Positions 1-8,039 of a stretch of DNA of 33,490 nucleotides are shown here, one piece after another. Below the pieces are notes generated by a model, which worked only from the letters and a program-made list of their open reading frames with translations, did not search any database and had not been told where the DNA came from. The DNA is taken from positions 1-33,490 of the forward strand of contig JBEHWX010000063.1 of assembly GCA_048498995.1 (NCBI GenBank), read 5' to 3'. Source of the stretch: JBEHWX01 sp048498995. Lineage in GTDB: Bacteria; Bacteroidota; Ignavibacteria; OLB7. Numbering within the stretch: position 1 is the first letter of the stretch; each line of letters opens with the position of its first letter. The position numbers and the translations under genes are program-made.

Positions 1-172
1 CTCCGAGCGCGAAAGCTCCGAGCGCGAAAGCTCCGAGCGCGAAAGCTCCGAGCGCGAAAGCTCTGAGCGCGAAAGCTCCGAGCGCGAAAGCTCCGAGCGC
101 GAAAGCTCCGAGCGCGAAAGCTCCGAGCGCGAAAGCTCTGAGCGCGAAAGCTCCGAGCGCGAAAGCTCCGAG
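1..172. repeat. 15-bp tandem repeat array, truncated at the left edge
   Basis: Eleven complete copies of the 15-mer CTCCGAGCGCGAAAG and a 7-base partial copy (166-172). Copies at 61 and 136 carry CTCTGAG instead of CTCCGAG. The array probably continues to the left of the window. Each unit can fold as GAGC/GCTC around GCGAAA, and contains the octamer GCGAAAGC, known as an unusually stable DNA mini-hairpin. The period is a multiple of three, so all frames stay open; the frame of the downstream gene would read Ser-Glu-Arg-Glu-Ser repeats, but there is no start codon inside the array in that frame. Confidence 0.95.
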
Positions 173-202
173 GGGCACGCCACGACGCCATTCCGTCCGA
201 CC

Positions 203-763
203 ATGGCGCTCTCCCACATCATCGGCATCGACGACTTCCCCTTTCCGCGCGGCCATCGCGGCGACGTGCCGATCGTGGGCGCCGTGTTCGCCGGATCCCG
301 GATGGATGGCATCGTCACCGGCCGTGTCCGGCGCGACGGCGCCAACGGCGCGCGCGTGCTTGCCACGATGATCGGATCGAGCAAGTTCGCCGGGCATCTC
401 CAGCTGGTGATGCTGCAGGGGATCGCGCTGGCCGGATTCAACGTGGTCGACGTCTTCGAGCTGCACCGTCTGCTGCCGCTGCCGATCCTCGTGGTGGCGC
501 GTCGCGCGCCCGATCTGGAGGCGATCCGGAGCGCGCTGTTGACGCGGGTGCCGGGAGGGAGCAGGAAGTGGGAGATCATCGAGCGTCTCGGGCCGATGGA
601 GCCTGCCGCCGGCGTGTTCGTGCAGCGGGTGGGGCTGGATCTGGCCGAGGCGGAATCGGTGGTGCGGCGCACCGCGCTCAACGGCGCGATTCCGGAGCCG
701 CTCCGCGTCGCCCACCTGATTGCCGGCGGCATCGCCGATGGCCAGAGCCGCGGCCGCGCCTGA
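203..763 (+). CDS. DUF99 family protein (endonuclease V-like fold)
   Basis: A 186-residue protein that matches the DUF99/UPF0215 family along its whole length, a family best known from archaea and considered related to the endonuclease V fold. Visible family hallmarks are GIDDFPF near residue 8, a DGIVTGRV strand near 35, the GIALAGFNVVD block near 73, the LPILVVARRAPDLEAIRSAL segment near 93, and the C-terminal IPEPLRVAHLIAGGIADG block ending in SRGRA. No catalytic activity is firmly established for the family, so I assign none. The ATG at 203 is chosen because the conserved domain begins a few residues later. The same frame is open back to position 2 through the 15-bp array, so a longer N-terminus from outside the window cannot be excluded. 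No clear ribosome binding site is seen. Confidence 0.85.
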   Translation: MALSHIIGIDDFPFPRGHRGDVPIVGAVFAGSRMDGIVTGRVRRDGANGARVLATMIGSSKFAGHLQLVMLQGIALAGFNVVDVFELHRLLPLPILVVARRAPDLEAIRSALLTRVPGGSRKWEIIERLGPMEPAAGVFVQRVGLDLAEAESVVRRTALNGAIPEPLRVAHLIAGGIADGQSRGRA

Positions 764-776
764 GCGCCGGCCCCCT

Positions 777-911
777 CGATAGCCAGAGCGGTAGGCACGC
801 AACCGAGTTCCCCGGTGGCCACGGCGGTAGGCGCACGTCCTCAGCGTGCGCGGCGGTTGCACCGACGTCCCCGGTAGCCGCAGTGGTAGGCGCACGTCTT
901 TAGCGTGCGCC
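777..911 (+). repeat. Intergenic palindromic repeat, three degenerate copies
   Basis: Three related units at about 777-800, 813-852 and 872-911. Each has a GGTAGCC-like and a GGTAGGC-like half, and the last two continue into a hairpin. Hairpin copies: GGCGCACG at 830-837 pairing with CGTGCGC from 845, and GGCGCACG at 889-896 pairing with CGTGCGCC at 904-911, each around a 7-nt loop (TCCTCAG or TCTTTAG). The reverse complement of this hairpin is the unit of the tandem array at 5951-6101, so it is a dispersed family in this genome. It lies between two genes and encodes nothing recognisable. Confidence 0.8.
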
Positions 912-1056
912 ATGGCATGGATGCGCGATGCACGAGCGGCCATGGGGCCGCGCCTGTACGGAGCACCCGTATCAGACGCGCCGGACGCTGACGATGCGCG
1001 GCCACCGTGCATTGACCGGTGGGCGGTTCGGGAGCGCGGAGGGGCGCCGGCCGACG

Positions 1057-1063
1057 TATGTTG
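1057..1063 (+). promoter_or_regulatory. Candidate -7 element (TAnnTTG type)
   Basis: TATGTTG lies 71 bases before the ATG of the CxxCxxCC protein. It is one base short of the Bacteroidota TAnnTTTG box. No convincing upstream TTG element is visible, so this is weak. Confidence 0.2.
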
Positions 1064-1133
1064 TCGCCCGCCGGAGCGCGTCGGGAAGGGTTCCCGAAGA
1101 CGCGGCCGGCCCAGAGCCGAAGAGCCAGTCGCC

Positions 1134-1448
1134 ATGGAATGCCGTCCGGGATGCGGCGCCTGCTGCATCGCCCCCTCGATCACCACGCCGATCCCCGGCA
1201 TGCCGAACGGCAAGCCGGCCGGTGTCCGCTGCGTTCAGCTGACCGAGGATAACCGCTGCGCCATCTTCGGCCGGCCGGAGCGTCCCCCCGTCTGCTCCGG
1301 GCTCCGCCCGAGCGCCGAGATGTGCCGGAACGGCGCCGACGAGGCGCTGGCCTGGCTCACGCAGCTCGAGCTGGCGACCGCGCCGTCGAGCCCTCCGACC
1401 GGCGCCCCATCCGCCGTCCCCGCCGCGCCTCCGACATCCTCCCGATAA
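1134..1448 (+). CDS. YkgJ-type CxxCxxCC zinc/iron-chelating domain protein
   Basis: A 104-residue protein beginning MECRPGCGACC, the cysteine cluster that defines the YkgJ/UPF0153 family of putative Zn- or Fe-chelating proteins. Further family marks are the IPGMPNGKPAGVRC block (residues 18-31), a Cys in the NRCAIFG segment, RPPVCSGL and the EMCRNGADEALAWL block. The recognisable domain ends near residue 85; the tail is a Pro/Ala/Ser-rich stretch with no motif. The frame is open upstream to 846, but the family's N-terminus coincides with the ATG at 1134, and the upstream part overlaps the palindromic repeats, so the short form is preferred. The cellular role of this family is not established. 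Confidence 0.85.
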   Translation: MECRPGCGACCIAPSITTPIPGMPNGKPAGVRCVQLTEDNRCAIFGRPERPPVCSGLRPSAEMCRNGADEALAWLTQLELATAPSSPPTGAPSAVPAAPPTSSR

Positions 1449-1834
1449 GCCATTCCGATGCGCCGTTCCGGCCGGCGACGGCTCCCGGGCGCGTGCCGTG
1501 CATCGAAGATCGATCCGCCGAGGATTCGCGCGGAATGCGCCGCCCCCTCTCTGGAAATTCACCGTAACAACGTATGTTCGCTGCACGCAGCCACGCCGAT
1601 CGAAGCAGGGACCCGCGCCGGTCGTAGCCCACCCCGGACCCGCGGGAGCATCTCACGCTCCGTACCCGCGATTGCCGACATCATCCACGTCTCACCCGGC
1701 GCGGACATCAGATCCCCGGAGCACGGTACACTCCGGACGGCATCGCATCAGGCACGGTCGCTCGCGACCGGCATGCATCCCACGAACCTGCCCGAACGGG
1801 CGCAGGCATTCCCACGCCGTACGACGCTGAAGCC
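1449..1834. other. 386-bp intergenic region, nothing firm
   Basis: No gene, tRNA or strong hairpin is apparent. A TATGTTC sequence at 1571-1577 resembles a degenerate Bacteroidota -7 box, but it is about 260 bases from the next start codon. The region presumably carries the promoter of the glycine-rich secreted protein. Confidence 0.4.
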
Positions 1835-3850
1835 ATGAACCGACCTTTCTCGAGGTGGGCCAGGACTCCGTTCCTCGCCGCCGCGCTTCTTCCGCTGCTC
1901 CTCTGCGTTCTCTCGACGCGCGCCGGCGCGCAGACTCAGACCATTCTCGGCATCGTCAACGACTACGCGAAGGTCCTCACCTTCGACCGGTGCGCCAACA
2001 CGATCTCGGTCGACACGATCACTGGATTCAACGTCGGCGACCGGGTGATGGTGATTCAGATGAAAGGGGTGACGGTGGATACCTCCAGCGGCCCCGGCTA
2101 TGGCATGATCACCGATCTGGGAGGCGCCGGCCACGTCGAGATCAATACCATCGGGAAGATCGACGGGCGGACGATCACCTTCCTCTACAACATGGCCGGC
2201 ACGTACGATCCCGACGGGCACACGCAGATCGTCAGAATCGCCCGCTACAAGAACGCCTACGTTCCGACCAACTTCCTGACGGCCCGTATCTGGGACGGCA
2301 ACAAGGGGGGGATCCTGGCCGTGGAGGTCAGCGACACGCTCACCGTCAGCGGACATCTTCAGGTATCGGGACTCGGCTTCCGCGGCGGCGACGCCAGCGA
2401 CTCGGCCGACGGCTGCGGCTTCAGCGGCTACGCCGCGCCGCGCAAGAGCGGCAAGGGAGGGATGAAGGGGGAGGGGATCTACGGCAACTCCGACTCGCTC
2501 GCGGTGACGGGGCGGGGCGCGCTGGCCACCGGCGGCGGCGGCGGCAACCTGGGGAACGGGGGAGGCGCCGGAGGCGGCAACATCGGTGCCGGTGGGGCCG
2601 GCGGCAACCTCTCCTCGGCATGCGGCGGCGCGCCGCTCGGCGGCCTCGGCGGCTGGAGCATCGCGCAGAAGGATTCCACGGCGCGCGTGTTCATGGGGGG
2701 CGGCGGCGGCGGCGGACATCAGAACGATCACGAGGGAACACCCGGCCTGCGCGGCGGCGGGATCATCTATCTGAAAGCGCACGCCTATCGCGGCGGCTAC
2801 AGCCTCTACGCCACCGGCGAGGAGTCCAGCCGCGTGGCCGGACGTGACGGCGGCGGCGGAGCCGGGGCCGGCGGCAGCATCATCGTCGCGGTCGATACCT
2901 TTCTCAACCAGGTCGAGGTGGACGTCTCCGGCGGCGCCGGGCGCGATGTCTCCTCGAGCCAGCCGGCCTGCTTCGGGCCCGGCGGCGGCGGCGGCGGCGG
3001 AGCGGTCTTCATCCGCGGAGCGCGCCCGACGCAGCTGAAGATCAAGACCGATGGCGGCATTGCCGGAAAGATCCGTCAGGGGGATGCCTCCTGCCAGAAC
3101 GGGAACTACGGCGCCACCGCCGGGGGGGCGGGGAAGGTGGTCGCGAACTTCCAGATCCCGGAGTCGAAGGATCTGTTCCTGCCGATGTTCGCGCGGCTCG
3201 AGCTCCCGCAGCTGAACCTGCAGCCGGGGGATACGATCGATCTTCCCGTGCGCTTCGAGCTGCAGAACCTGAAGCACAGCGGCGCCACCTCCTACACGGT
3301 GGAGGTGAGGATGAACAAGTCGATGCTCCAGCCGATCAACGGCGCGCCGGCCGGAACCCTGGTCGGGAACGAGCGGATCTACCGCTTCTCCGGCCCGATC
3401 CCCGATTCGAGCGTGGCGCTCGCCGATCTACAGTTCCTGGCCGTGGTCGGCAACGCCGACCGGAGTCTGCTCTCCGCATCGCTCACGCTGGACACGGTGA
3501 TCTGTCCGTTCGAGAAGACGGTGACGCAGGGCTCGGTGTCGGTGGTCGTCTGCGATGCCGGCGGCAAGCGCTACATCGTGGCCGGCCCGGAGAGCGCGCT
3601 CAAGCCGATCGTCCCGAACCCGGTGCGCGATCGGGCCGAGGTGGAGTATGCCGTGGTCGAGAGCGGCCAGGTACGGCTTCTGCTGGTGGATCTTCAGGGA
3701 CACCCGGTGGCGACACTCGACGAAGGGTACCGGAAGGCGGGCATCTACACGGCACACCTTGATGCGACGTCCATTTCCTCCGGCACGTATCTTTGTCTCC
3801 TCGATACGCCGACCGACCGGTTGAGCACGTTCGTGCACGTTGTCCGATGA
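1835..3850 (+). CDS. Glycine-rich secreted protein with T9SS sorting domain
   Basis: A 671-residue protein predicted to be exported and attached to the cell surface by the type IX secretion system. Residues 1-33 are a Sec signal peptide (Arg-containing N-region, Ala/Leu-rich core, cleavage near RAGAQ). Residues 35-185 look like a beta-rich domain. Residues 190-430 are very glycine-rich, with runs such as GGGGGNLGNGGGAGGGN and GPGGGGGGGAVFIRG. Residues 440-560 form another beta-rich domain. The last 80 residues are a type A sorting domain: PNPVRDRAEVEYAV, then VRLLLVDLQGHPVATL, then GIYTAHLDA and SSGTYLCLL. dnaG follows 54 bases downstream. The glycine-rich part may form a filament or adhesin-like surface, but this is inference; no enzyme motif is seen. 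Confidence 0.85.
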   Translation: MNRPFSRWARTPFLAAALLPLLLCVLSTRAGAQTQTILGIVNDYAKVLTFDRCANTISVDTITGFNVGDRVMVIQMKGVTVDTSSGPGYGMITDLGGAGHVEINTIGKIDGRTITFLYNMAGTYDPDGHTQIVRIARYKNAYVPTNFLTARIWDGNKGGILAVEVSDTLTVSGHLQVSGLGFRGGDASDSADGCGFSGYAAPRKSGKGGMKGEGIYGNSDSLAVTGRGALATGGGGGNLGNGGGAGGGNIGAGGAGGNLSSACGGAPLGGLGGWSIAQKDSTARVFMGGGGGGGHQNDHEGTPGLRGGGIIYLKAHAYRGGYSLYATGEESSRVAGRDGGGGAGAGGSIIVAVDTFLNQVEVDVSGGAGRDVSSSQPACFGPGGGGGGGAVFIRGARPTQLKIKTDGGIAGKIRQGDASCQNGNYGATAGGAGKVVANFQIPESKDLFLPMFARLELPQLNLQPGDTIDLPVRFELQNLKHSGATSYTVEVRMNKSMLQPINGAPAGTLVGNERIYRFSGPIPDSSVALADLQFLAVVGNADRSLLSASLTLDTVICPFEKTVTQGSVSVVVCDAGGKRYIVAGPESALKPIVPNPVRDRAEVEYAVVESGQVRLLLVDLQGHPVATLDEGYRKAGIYTAHLDATSISSGTYLCLLDTPTDRLSTFVHVVR

Positions 3851-3904
3851 GAGGCGCCCCGGGATCCGGCCGGCGCCGAAGCGATCCGATGTGGTGCTAG
3901 GTTC

Positions 3905-5842
3905 ATGGCCTCCATTCCCGAAGAAATAGTCAAGCGCGTCCGCTCCGAGGCGAACATCGTCGACGTGGTCTCCGACTACGTGCGGTTGCGCCGTACCGGG
4001 AAGAACTGGGTGGGGCTCTGTCCGTTCCACGACGACCAGCGCCCGTCCTTCGCGGTGGAGCCGGTCAAGGGGATCTACCGCTGCTTCTCCTGCGGCAAGG
4101 GAGGGAACGTCTTCACGTTCCTGATGGAGCTCAACGGCTGGTCCTTTCCGGAGGCGGTGCGCTCGCTGGCCGGATCGCTCAACATCGAGATCCCGGAGAC
4201 GAAGCGGGATCGTGAGGGGCTCAGCGAGAACGAGCGGCTGGCCGCCGCGGTGAAGGAGGCGGCCGCGTTCTACCAGGGGACGCTCGGCTCGGACGCCGGC
4301 CTGGTGGCGCAGGCATACTTCAAGAAGCGGGGCTTCTCCTCGGAGACCCTCTCGGCCTTCGGGCTCGGCTACGCGCCGGACGCCTGGGAGGAGCTGTTCG
4401 GCCGCCTGACCAAGCTCGGCTACACGCCGCAGGAAATGGAGCGGGCGGGGCTGGTGATCAAGCGCGAGGGGCGCAGCGGCTGGTACGACCGGTTCCGCGG
4501 CCGCGCGATCTTCCCGATCTATACCGCCACGGGGCGGATCGTCGGATTCGGCGCGCGCCGGATGAACGAGGATCCGAACCAGCCGAAGTACATCAACTCC
4601 CCGGAATCCCCGATCTACCAGAAGAGCCGCCTGCTCTACGGGCTCTTCCAGGCCAAGGACGCGATCAGAAAGGAAGGGCGCGCCCTCTTCGTCGAGGGGT
4701 ACGCCGACGTGATCTCCATGCACCAGGAGGGGATCCGCACCGCGATCGCCACCTGCGGCACCGCCATCGCCGCCGAGCATGCCGACCTGATCGCCCGCTA
4801 CACCTCGCGAGTCATCCTCGTCTTCGACAGCGACGCCGCCGGCCAGAGCGCCACCGAGCGGGGCATCGACGTGCTCCTGCGCAAGGGGATCGACGTCTCG
4901 GTGCTTCGCCTGCCGGACGGAGAGGATCCCGACACGTTTGTCCGGAAGTTCGGCGCCAAGGAGTTCGAGCGCCGCATCGGCGAGAGCGTCTCCTTCCTGG
5001 AGTTCAAGGCCAGGGGAATGAAGATCTCGGGAGATCTCGACGCGCCGGACCGCGCCACCGACGCCATCCGCTCGATCGTCACCTCGATCGCGCTGATTCC
5101 GGACGGGCTGAAGCGCGAGCTCTACGTGCAGAAGCTTGCCGCCGACTACCACATCTCCGAGGCGCTGATGGCCGACGAGCTGGAGCGGGCGCTCGGCAAG
5201 CAGGGACAGGTGCGTCGTCGCCAGCTGCCGCGCCCGCAGGAGCAGCAGGCGCCGGCCGTGCCGAACGGCGATGCGATCGATCGCGGCACCGGAGGGCCGG
5301 AGGCCGGACCGAGACCGCCGGAGCCCGCCCCCACGCCGCTGCGCGCGCCGGTGAAGCGCTCGGATATCCCGTCCGCGGAGTTCGAGCTTCTGTCGGTGCT
5401 GGTGCAGGGGGATCCGCAGATGCTCGAGCATGTCTTCGACCGGATCAACCCGGATGATTTCTCCCATGCACTGGCGCGCGAGCTGGTGGCGATCATCCTC
5501 GATCACTACGTGAATCAGCGCTCCTTCGAGATCGATCAGATCATCAACGAAAACCTCCGTCCGGAGCTGCGCGATCTGGCGACGATGCTGGCCATCGAGC
5601 GGGAGACGATCTCGCCGTGGTGGGGGAAGGCCGATCCGGAGCTGTCCGATCCGAATCCGTGGCGCATCGCGCGCGACTGCCTGATCCAGCTCGAGCAGGC
5701 CCGGATCGACCGGGAGTATCGCGCCATTCAGGACCGCCTGCTCAACACGGAACTGACCGGCGAGGAGCTGGTGGATCTGCTGGAGCGGATGCGCGAGCTG
5801 ATCCAGCGGAAGCACGAGCTGGCCGCGCTCCTGACGAGCTGA
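3905..5842 (+). CDS. dnaG: DNA primase DnaG
   Basis: A 645-residue primase that makes the RNA primers for chromosome replication together with the DnaB helicase. The N-terminal CHC2 zinc-binding domain is intact: Cys39, His42, Cys60 and Cys63 in the CPFHDDQRPSF and CFSCGKGG blocks. The catalytic core (about 125-370) has the TOPRIM acidic residues Glu264 in LFVEGYADV and Asp308/Asp310 in ILVFDSDAAG. A Gln/Pro-rich linker (about 435-490) precedes the C-terminal helicase-interaction region. Length is normal for bacterial DnaG. The ATG at 3905 is favoured because MASIPEEIVKRVR is a typical DnaG N-terminus. The short upstream gap contains GGCGCC inverted repeats (3853-3858 and 3872-3877) that could end the preceding transcript. 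The usual neighbours rpsU and rpoD are not present here. Confidence 0.97.
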   Translation: MASIPEEIVKRVRSEANIVDVVSDYVRLRRTGKNWVGLCPFHDDQRPSFAVEPVKGIYRCFSCGKGGNVFTFLMELNGWSFPEAVRSLAGSLNIEIPETKRDREGLSENERLAAAVKEAAAFYQGTLGSDAGLVAQAYFKKRGFSSETLSAFGLGYAPDAWEELFGRLTKLGYTPQEMERAGLVIKREGRSGWYDRFRGRAIFPIYTATGRIVGFGARRMNEDPNQPKYINSPESPIYQKSRLLYGLFQAKDAIRKEGRALFVEGYADVISMHQEGIRTAIATCGTAIAAEHADLIARYTSRVILVFDSDAAGQSATERGIDVLLRKGIDVSVLRLPDGEDPDTFVRKFGAKEFERRIGESVSFLEFKARGMKISGDLDAPDRATDAIRSIVTSIALIPDGLKRELYVQKLAADYHISEALMADELERALGKQGQVRRRQLPRPQEQQAPAVPNGDAIDRGTGGPEAGPRPPEPAPTPLRAPVKRSDIPSAEFELLSVLVQGDPQMLEHVFDRINPDDFSHALARELVAIILDHYVNQRSFEIDQIINENLRPELRDLATMLAIERETISPWWGKADPELSDPNPWRIARDCLIQLEQARIDREYRAIQDRLLNTELTGEELVDLLERMRELIQRKHELAALLTS

Positions 5843-5912
5843 TCTTCACGCTCGATGCGGCGTTCGGAGCGTCAGGCGTGAGCGATCGATGCGTATCGCA
5901 TGATGCCCGTAC

Positions 5913-5934
5913 GGGCGGCCTTTCGTGGCCGCCC
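5913..5934. terminator. Hairpin downstream of dnaG
   Basis: A perfect 8-bp stem GGGCGGCC/GGCCGCCC with loop TTTCGT, 71 bases after the dnaG stop. No T tract follows, so it is a terminator-like hairpin rather than a textbook intrinsic terminator. Confidence 0.45.
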
Positions 5935-5950
5935 CTCCGCGCGGGCGGAA

Positions 5951-6101
5951 GACGCACGCTGAAGACGTGCGTTGAAGGCGCACGCTGAAGACGTGCGTTG
6001 AAGGCGCACGCTAAAGACGTGCGTTGAAGGCGCACGCTGAAGACGTGCGTTGAAGGCGCACGCTAAAGACGTGCGTTGAAGGCGCACGCTAAAGACGTGC
6101 G
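5951..6101 (-). repeat. Six-copy 26-bp palindromic tandem array
   Basis: Six units start at 5951, 5977, 6003, 6029, 6055 and 6081, the last lacking the TTGAA spacer. Each unit is GGCGCACG, a 7-base loop (CTGAAGA or CTAAAGA), CGTGCG and a TTGAA linker, so each can fold into a hairpin. The loop differs by one A/G between copies. The unit is the reverse complement of the hairpins at 830-852 and 889-911, and the flank at 6099-6119 resembles the GGTAGCC/GGTAGGC part there. The array lies in the 304-bp gap between the convergent dnaG and the gene at 6147-8039. Confidence 0.9.
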
Positions 6102-6146
6102 GCTACCGCTTGCCTACCGATGCGGTCGCGTGGTTGCGCGGCCAGG

Positions 6147-8039
6147 TCAGCGGGCGATCCGGATCGGGCGGGAGATCCGGCTTCCGGGCGCCTCCATCAC
6201 CAGCATGTAGATGCCGCCGGCCACGCCGCCGAGGTCGCATGGCGCCTCGTATGTTCCGGCGGCCATCTCCCCGTCGACGATCGTCGCCACCCTCCGTCCG
6301 CTCATCTCCGTCAGATAGATCCTCGTCCGTCCCGACTCCGGCATCGTGAAGCCGACGCGCGCCGCGCCGGGGGCGGGATCCGGGCTCACCCGGAGCGCCG
6401 ATCCACGGCTCATGTCCAGAAGCCGCGCCCCTCCCGCGTAGCAGACATCCAGCAGCGAGAATCGTCCGCTCACCAGCCGCGCCGGCTCGCCATCCTCCAG
6501 TGTCAGCTCACGCAGCTCGAGCGGCGTGGCCGGGGCCGTGCCGAGTCCGGCGATCGCGCCGAACGTGCCGATCGTGTCGCTGACGCCGCTCCAGGTGCCG
6601 GCCAGCCGCACCACTCTCCGGTCCCCCTCGATCGTGCCGATATCGGCCAGGACGGGGCCGATCCGGGGAAAGAGCAGCGTCCGGTCGAACGCGATCGTGG
6701 CGGTATAGCGGCGCGACGGCCGCGGAAGCGCTCCGCCGCCACCCTCGGCCACGATCGGAATCTCGATCCGGTCGCCGGCGCGTCCGGTCAGCTCCGGGAT
6801 GCGCGCGCCGAGGTCCCGCCCGTCCATGCAGCGGCCGATGCTCCGGTAGCGGTAACTGTCGATGAAGCTCGGCAGGGTCATCGACGAGCCGCGCCCCTGA
6901 AGGTCGACGGCCCCGCGACGGTAGTCGCAGGCCGCGCCGCGCTGGTTCGGCCGGGCGATCATGTCGAGGAAAGGGCCGCCCGTGCTGGCGTAGATCCTGC
7001 CGTCCGGCCCGAGCTGCATGCCGATCCCGGCCGATGCCGGCGCGTTCGGGTCCGACGGGGGGAGCACCGGGATACCGGAGGCGGCGATGGCCGCGGAGTC
7101 GCCGGCGCCGAGGTCGTACTGCATCACCGTGATGGTGCGCGAGATATAGAGGAGGCGGCTGTCCGGGGAGAAGGCGACGCCGTAGGGATCGCCGGCGACC
7201 GTCTGATCGAGCACGGCCGGGACGACGCAGTTGGAGACCTTGCCGGTGGCGTTGTCGAAGTCGAAGAACTCCACGACCGCCGGGGCGATGTAGGTGGCGC
7301 TGTTGCCGTTGCAGAGCGCGAGCTTCCGGCCATCCGGGGAGATCTTCATCTGGCCGATCACATCCCCCTTGAAATCGGGATTGGTCGGGATCACCAGCCG
7401 ATGCCGCGCGCCGACGTGGGACACCACCGTGTCGGCGATGCCGCTGGCGGTGAGCAGGAAGGCATGGAAGGCATCGGTGCCGTACTCGTGGGTCACCACC
7501 CAGACGCTGGAGCCGTCGGCGTGCATGGTGGCGCAGAGCTTCTCCCCGGCCGTGGCCAGCAGCGGAATGTTCTTCCGGTCGGGGACCACGTCGCCGAGCG
7601 TGTCATCGAGGCAGAGATCGATCACGGAGTAGCGGAGCCCGTACTCCAGCGGGCGCGGAAAGAATCCGTCGCTGGTGAAGAGATAATAACGGTGATCGCT
7701 GAAGGGGCTCGGGACGATGAGCGCTCCCTGGGTCGAGGAGAAGGAGCCGAGCAGCCCGTCGCCGTTCGGCATCACCTGGTGGCGCCGGTTCCAGACCTTT
7801 TCGCCGTTGGAGTAGAAGAGGATCCGGCCGCCGGAGTCGGAGATGGCCGAGGCCGCCTCGGCGTGGCTGGCGAAGAGATAGGTTTTTCCGTCGAGCAGCG
7901 GAACTGGCCCTCCACCGTTGAAGTCCAGCCCGGCGCCGTCGCCGAAATACCAGATGTTCCCCTGCTTCTGCGCCGAACAGGGGAGCGAGGCCGCGATCGC
8001 CACGAGCGCCGCGAGCGACAGGAGGGTGAAGAGCTTCAT
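6147..8039 (-). CDS. Secreted propeller-like protein with T9SS sorting domain
   Basis: A 630-residue secreted protein. The N-terminus is a signal peptide (MKLFTLLSLAALVAIAASL, cleavage near CSAQ). The mature part starts with NIWYFGDGAGLDFNGG, the opening of a family of Bacteroidota surface proteins predicted to fold as a beta-propeller. Repeated blade-like motifs follow, such as MKISPDGRKLALCNG, VAFSPDSRLLYISR and QLGPDGRIYAST. After about residue 400 comes an unassigned beta domain. The last 80 residues form a T9SS sorting domain: RVSPDPAPGAARVGFTMP, then RIYLTEMSGRRVATIVDG and GGIYMLVMEAP. The frame is open to 8222, but the ATG at 8039 gives the signal peptide directly. A TATTCTC sequence lies just upstream of that start. 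It is divergent from the TonB-dependent receptor, sharing a 317-bp promoter region. Substrate and function are unknown. Confidence 0.85.
   Translation of the reverse strand: MKLFTLLSLAALVAIAASLPCSAQKQGNIWYFGDGAGLDFNGGGPVPLLDGKTYLFASHAEAASAISDSGGRILFYSNGEKVWNRRHQVMPNGDGLLGSFSSTQGALIVPSPFSDHRYYLFTSDGFFPRPLEYGLRYSVIDLCLDDTLGDVVPDRKNIPLLATAGEKLCATMHADGSSVWVVTHEYGTDAFHAFLLTASGIADTVVSHVGARHRLVIPTNPDFKGDVIGQMKISPDGRKLALCNGNSATYIAPAVVEFFDFDNATGKVSNCVVPAVLDQTVAGDPYGVAFSPDSRLLYISRTITVMQYDLGAGDSAAIAASGIPVLPPSDPNAPASAGIGMQLGPDGRIYASTGGPFLDMIARPNQRGAACDYRRGAVDLQGRGSSMTLPSFIDSYRYRSIGRCMDGRDLGARIPELTGRAGDRIEIPIVAEGGGGALPRPSRRYTATIAFDRTLLFPRIGPVLADIGTIEGDRRVVRLAGTWSGVSDTIGTFGAIAGLGTAPATPLELRELTLEDGEPARLVSGRFSLLDVCYAGGARLLDMSRGSALRVSPDPAPGAARVGFTMPESGRTRIYLTEMSGRRVATIVDGEMAAGTYEAPCDLGGVAGGIYMLVMEAPGSRISRPIRIAR

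Noticed and set aside
1..172. CRISPR or coding repeat
   Set aside because: 15-bp units without spacers; no start codon in the array in the frame of the downstream gene, and no upstream sequence to support coding.
846..1133. N-terminal extension of the CxxCxxCC protein
   Set aside because: It would translate palindromic intergenic repeats and has no family similarity; the family start matches the ATG at 1134.
1748..3277. Long open frame on the minus strand opposite the glycine-rich gene, and similar long frames opposite dnaG, pcrA, the receptor and the anchor-B genes
   Set aside because: Typical antisense shadows of high-GC genes: Arg/Ala/Gly/His-rich, no motifs, and the opposite strand encodes recognisable families.
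5872..6087. Small repetitive protein (RLQRTSLACAFNA repeats) on the minus strand
   Set aside because: It is a translation of the 26-bp palindromic array, with no independent support.
5951..6101. CRISPR array
   Set aside because: The 26-bp units are contiguous with no unique spacers, and there are no cas genes.
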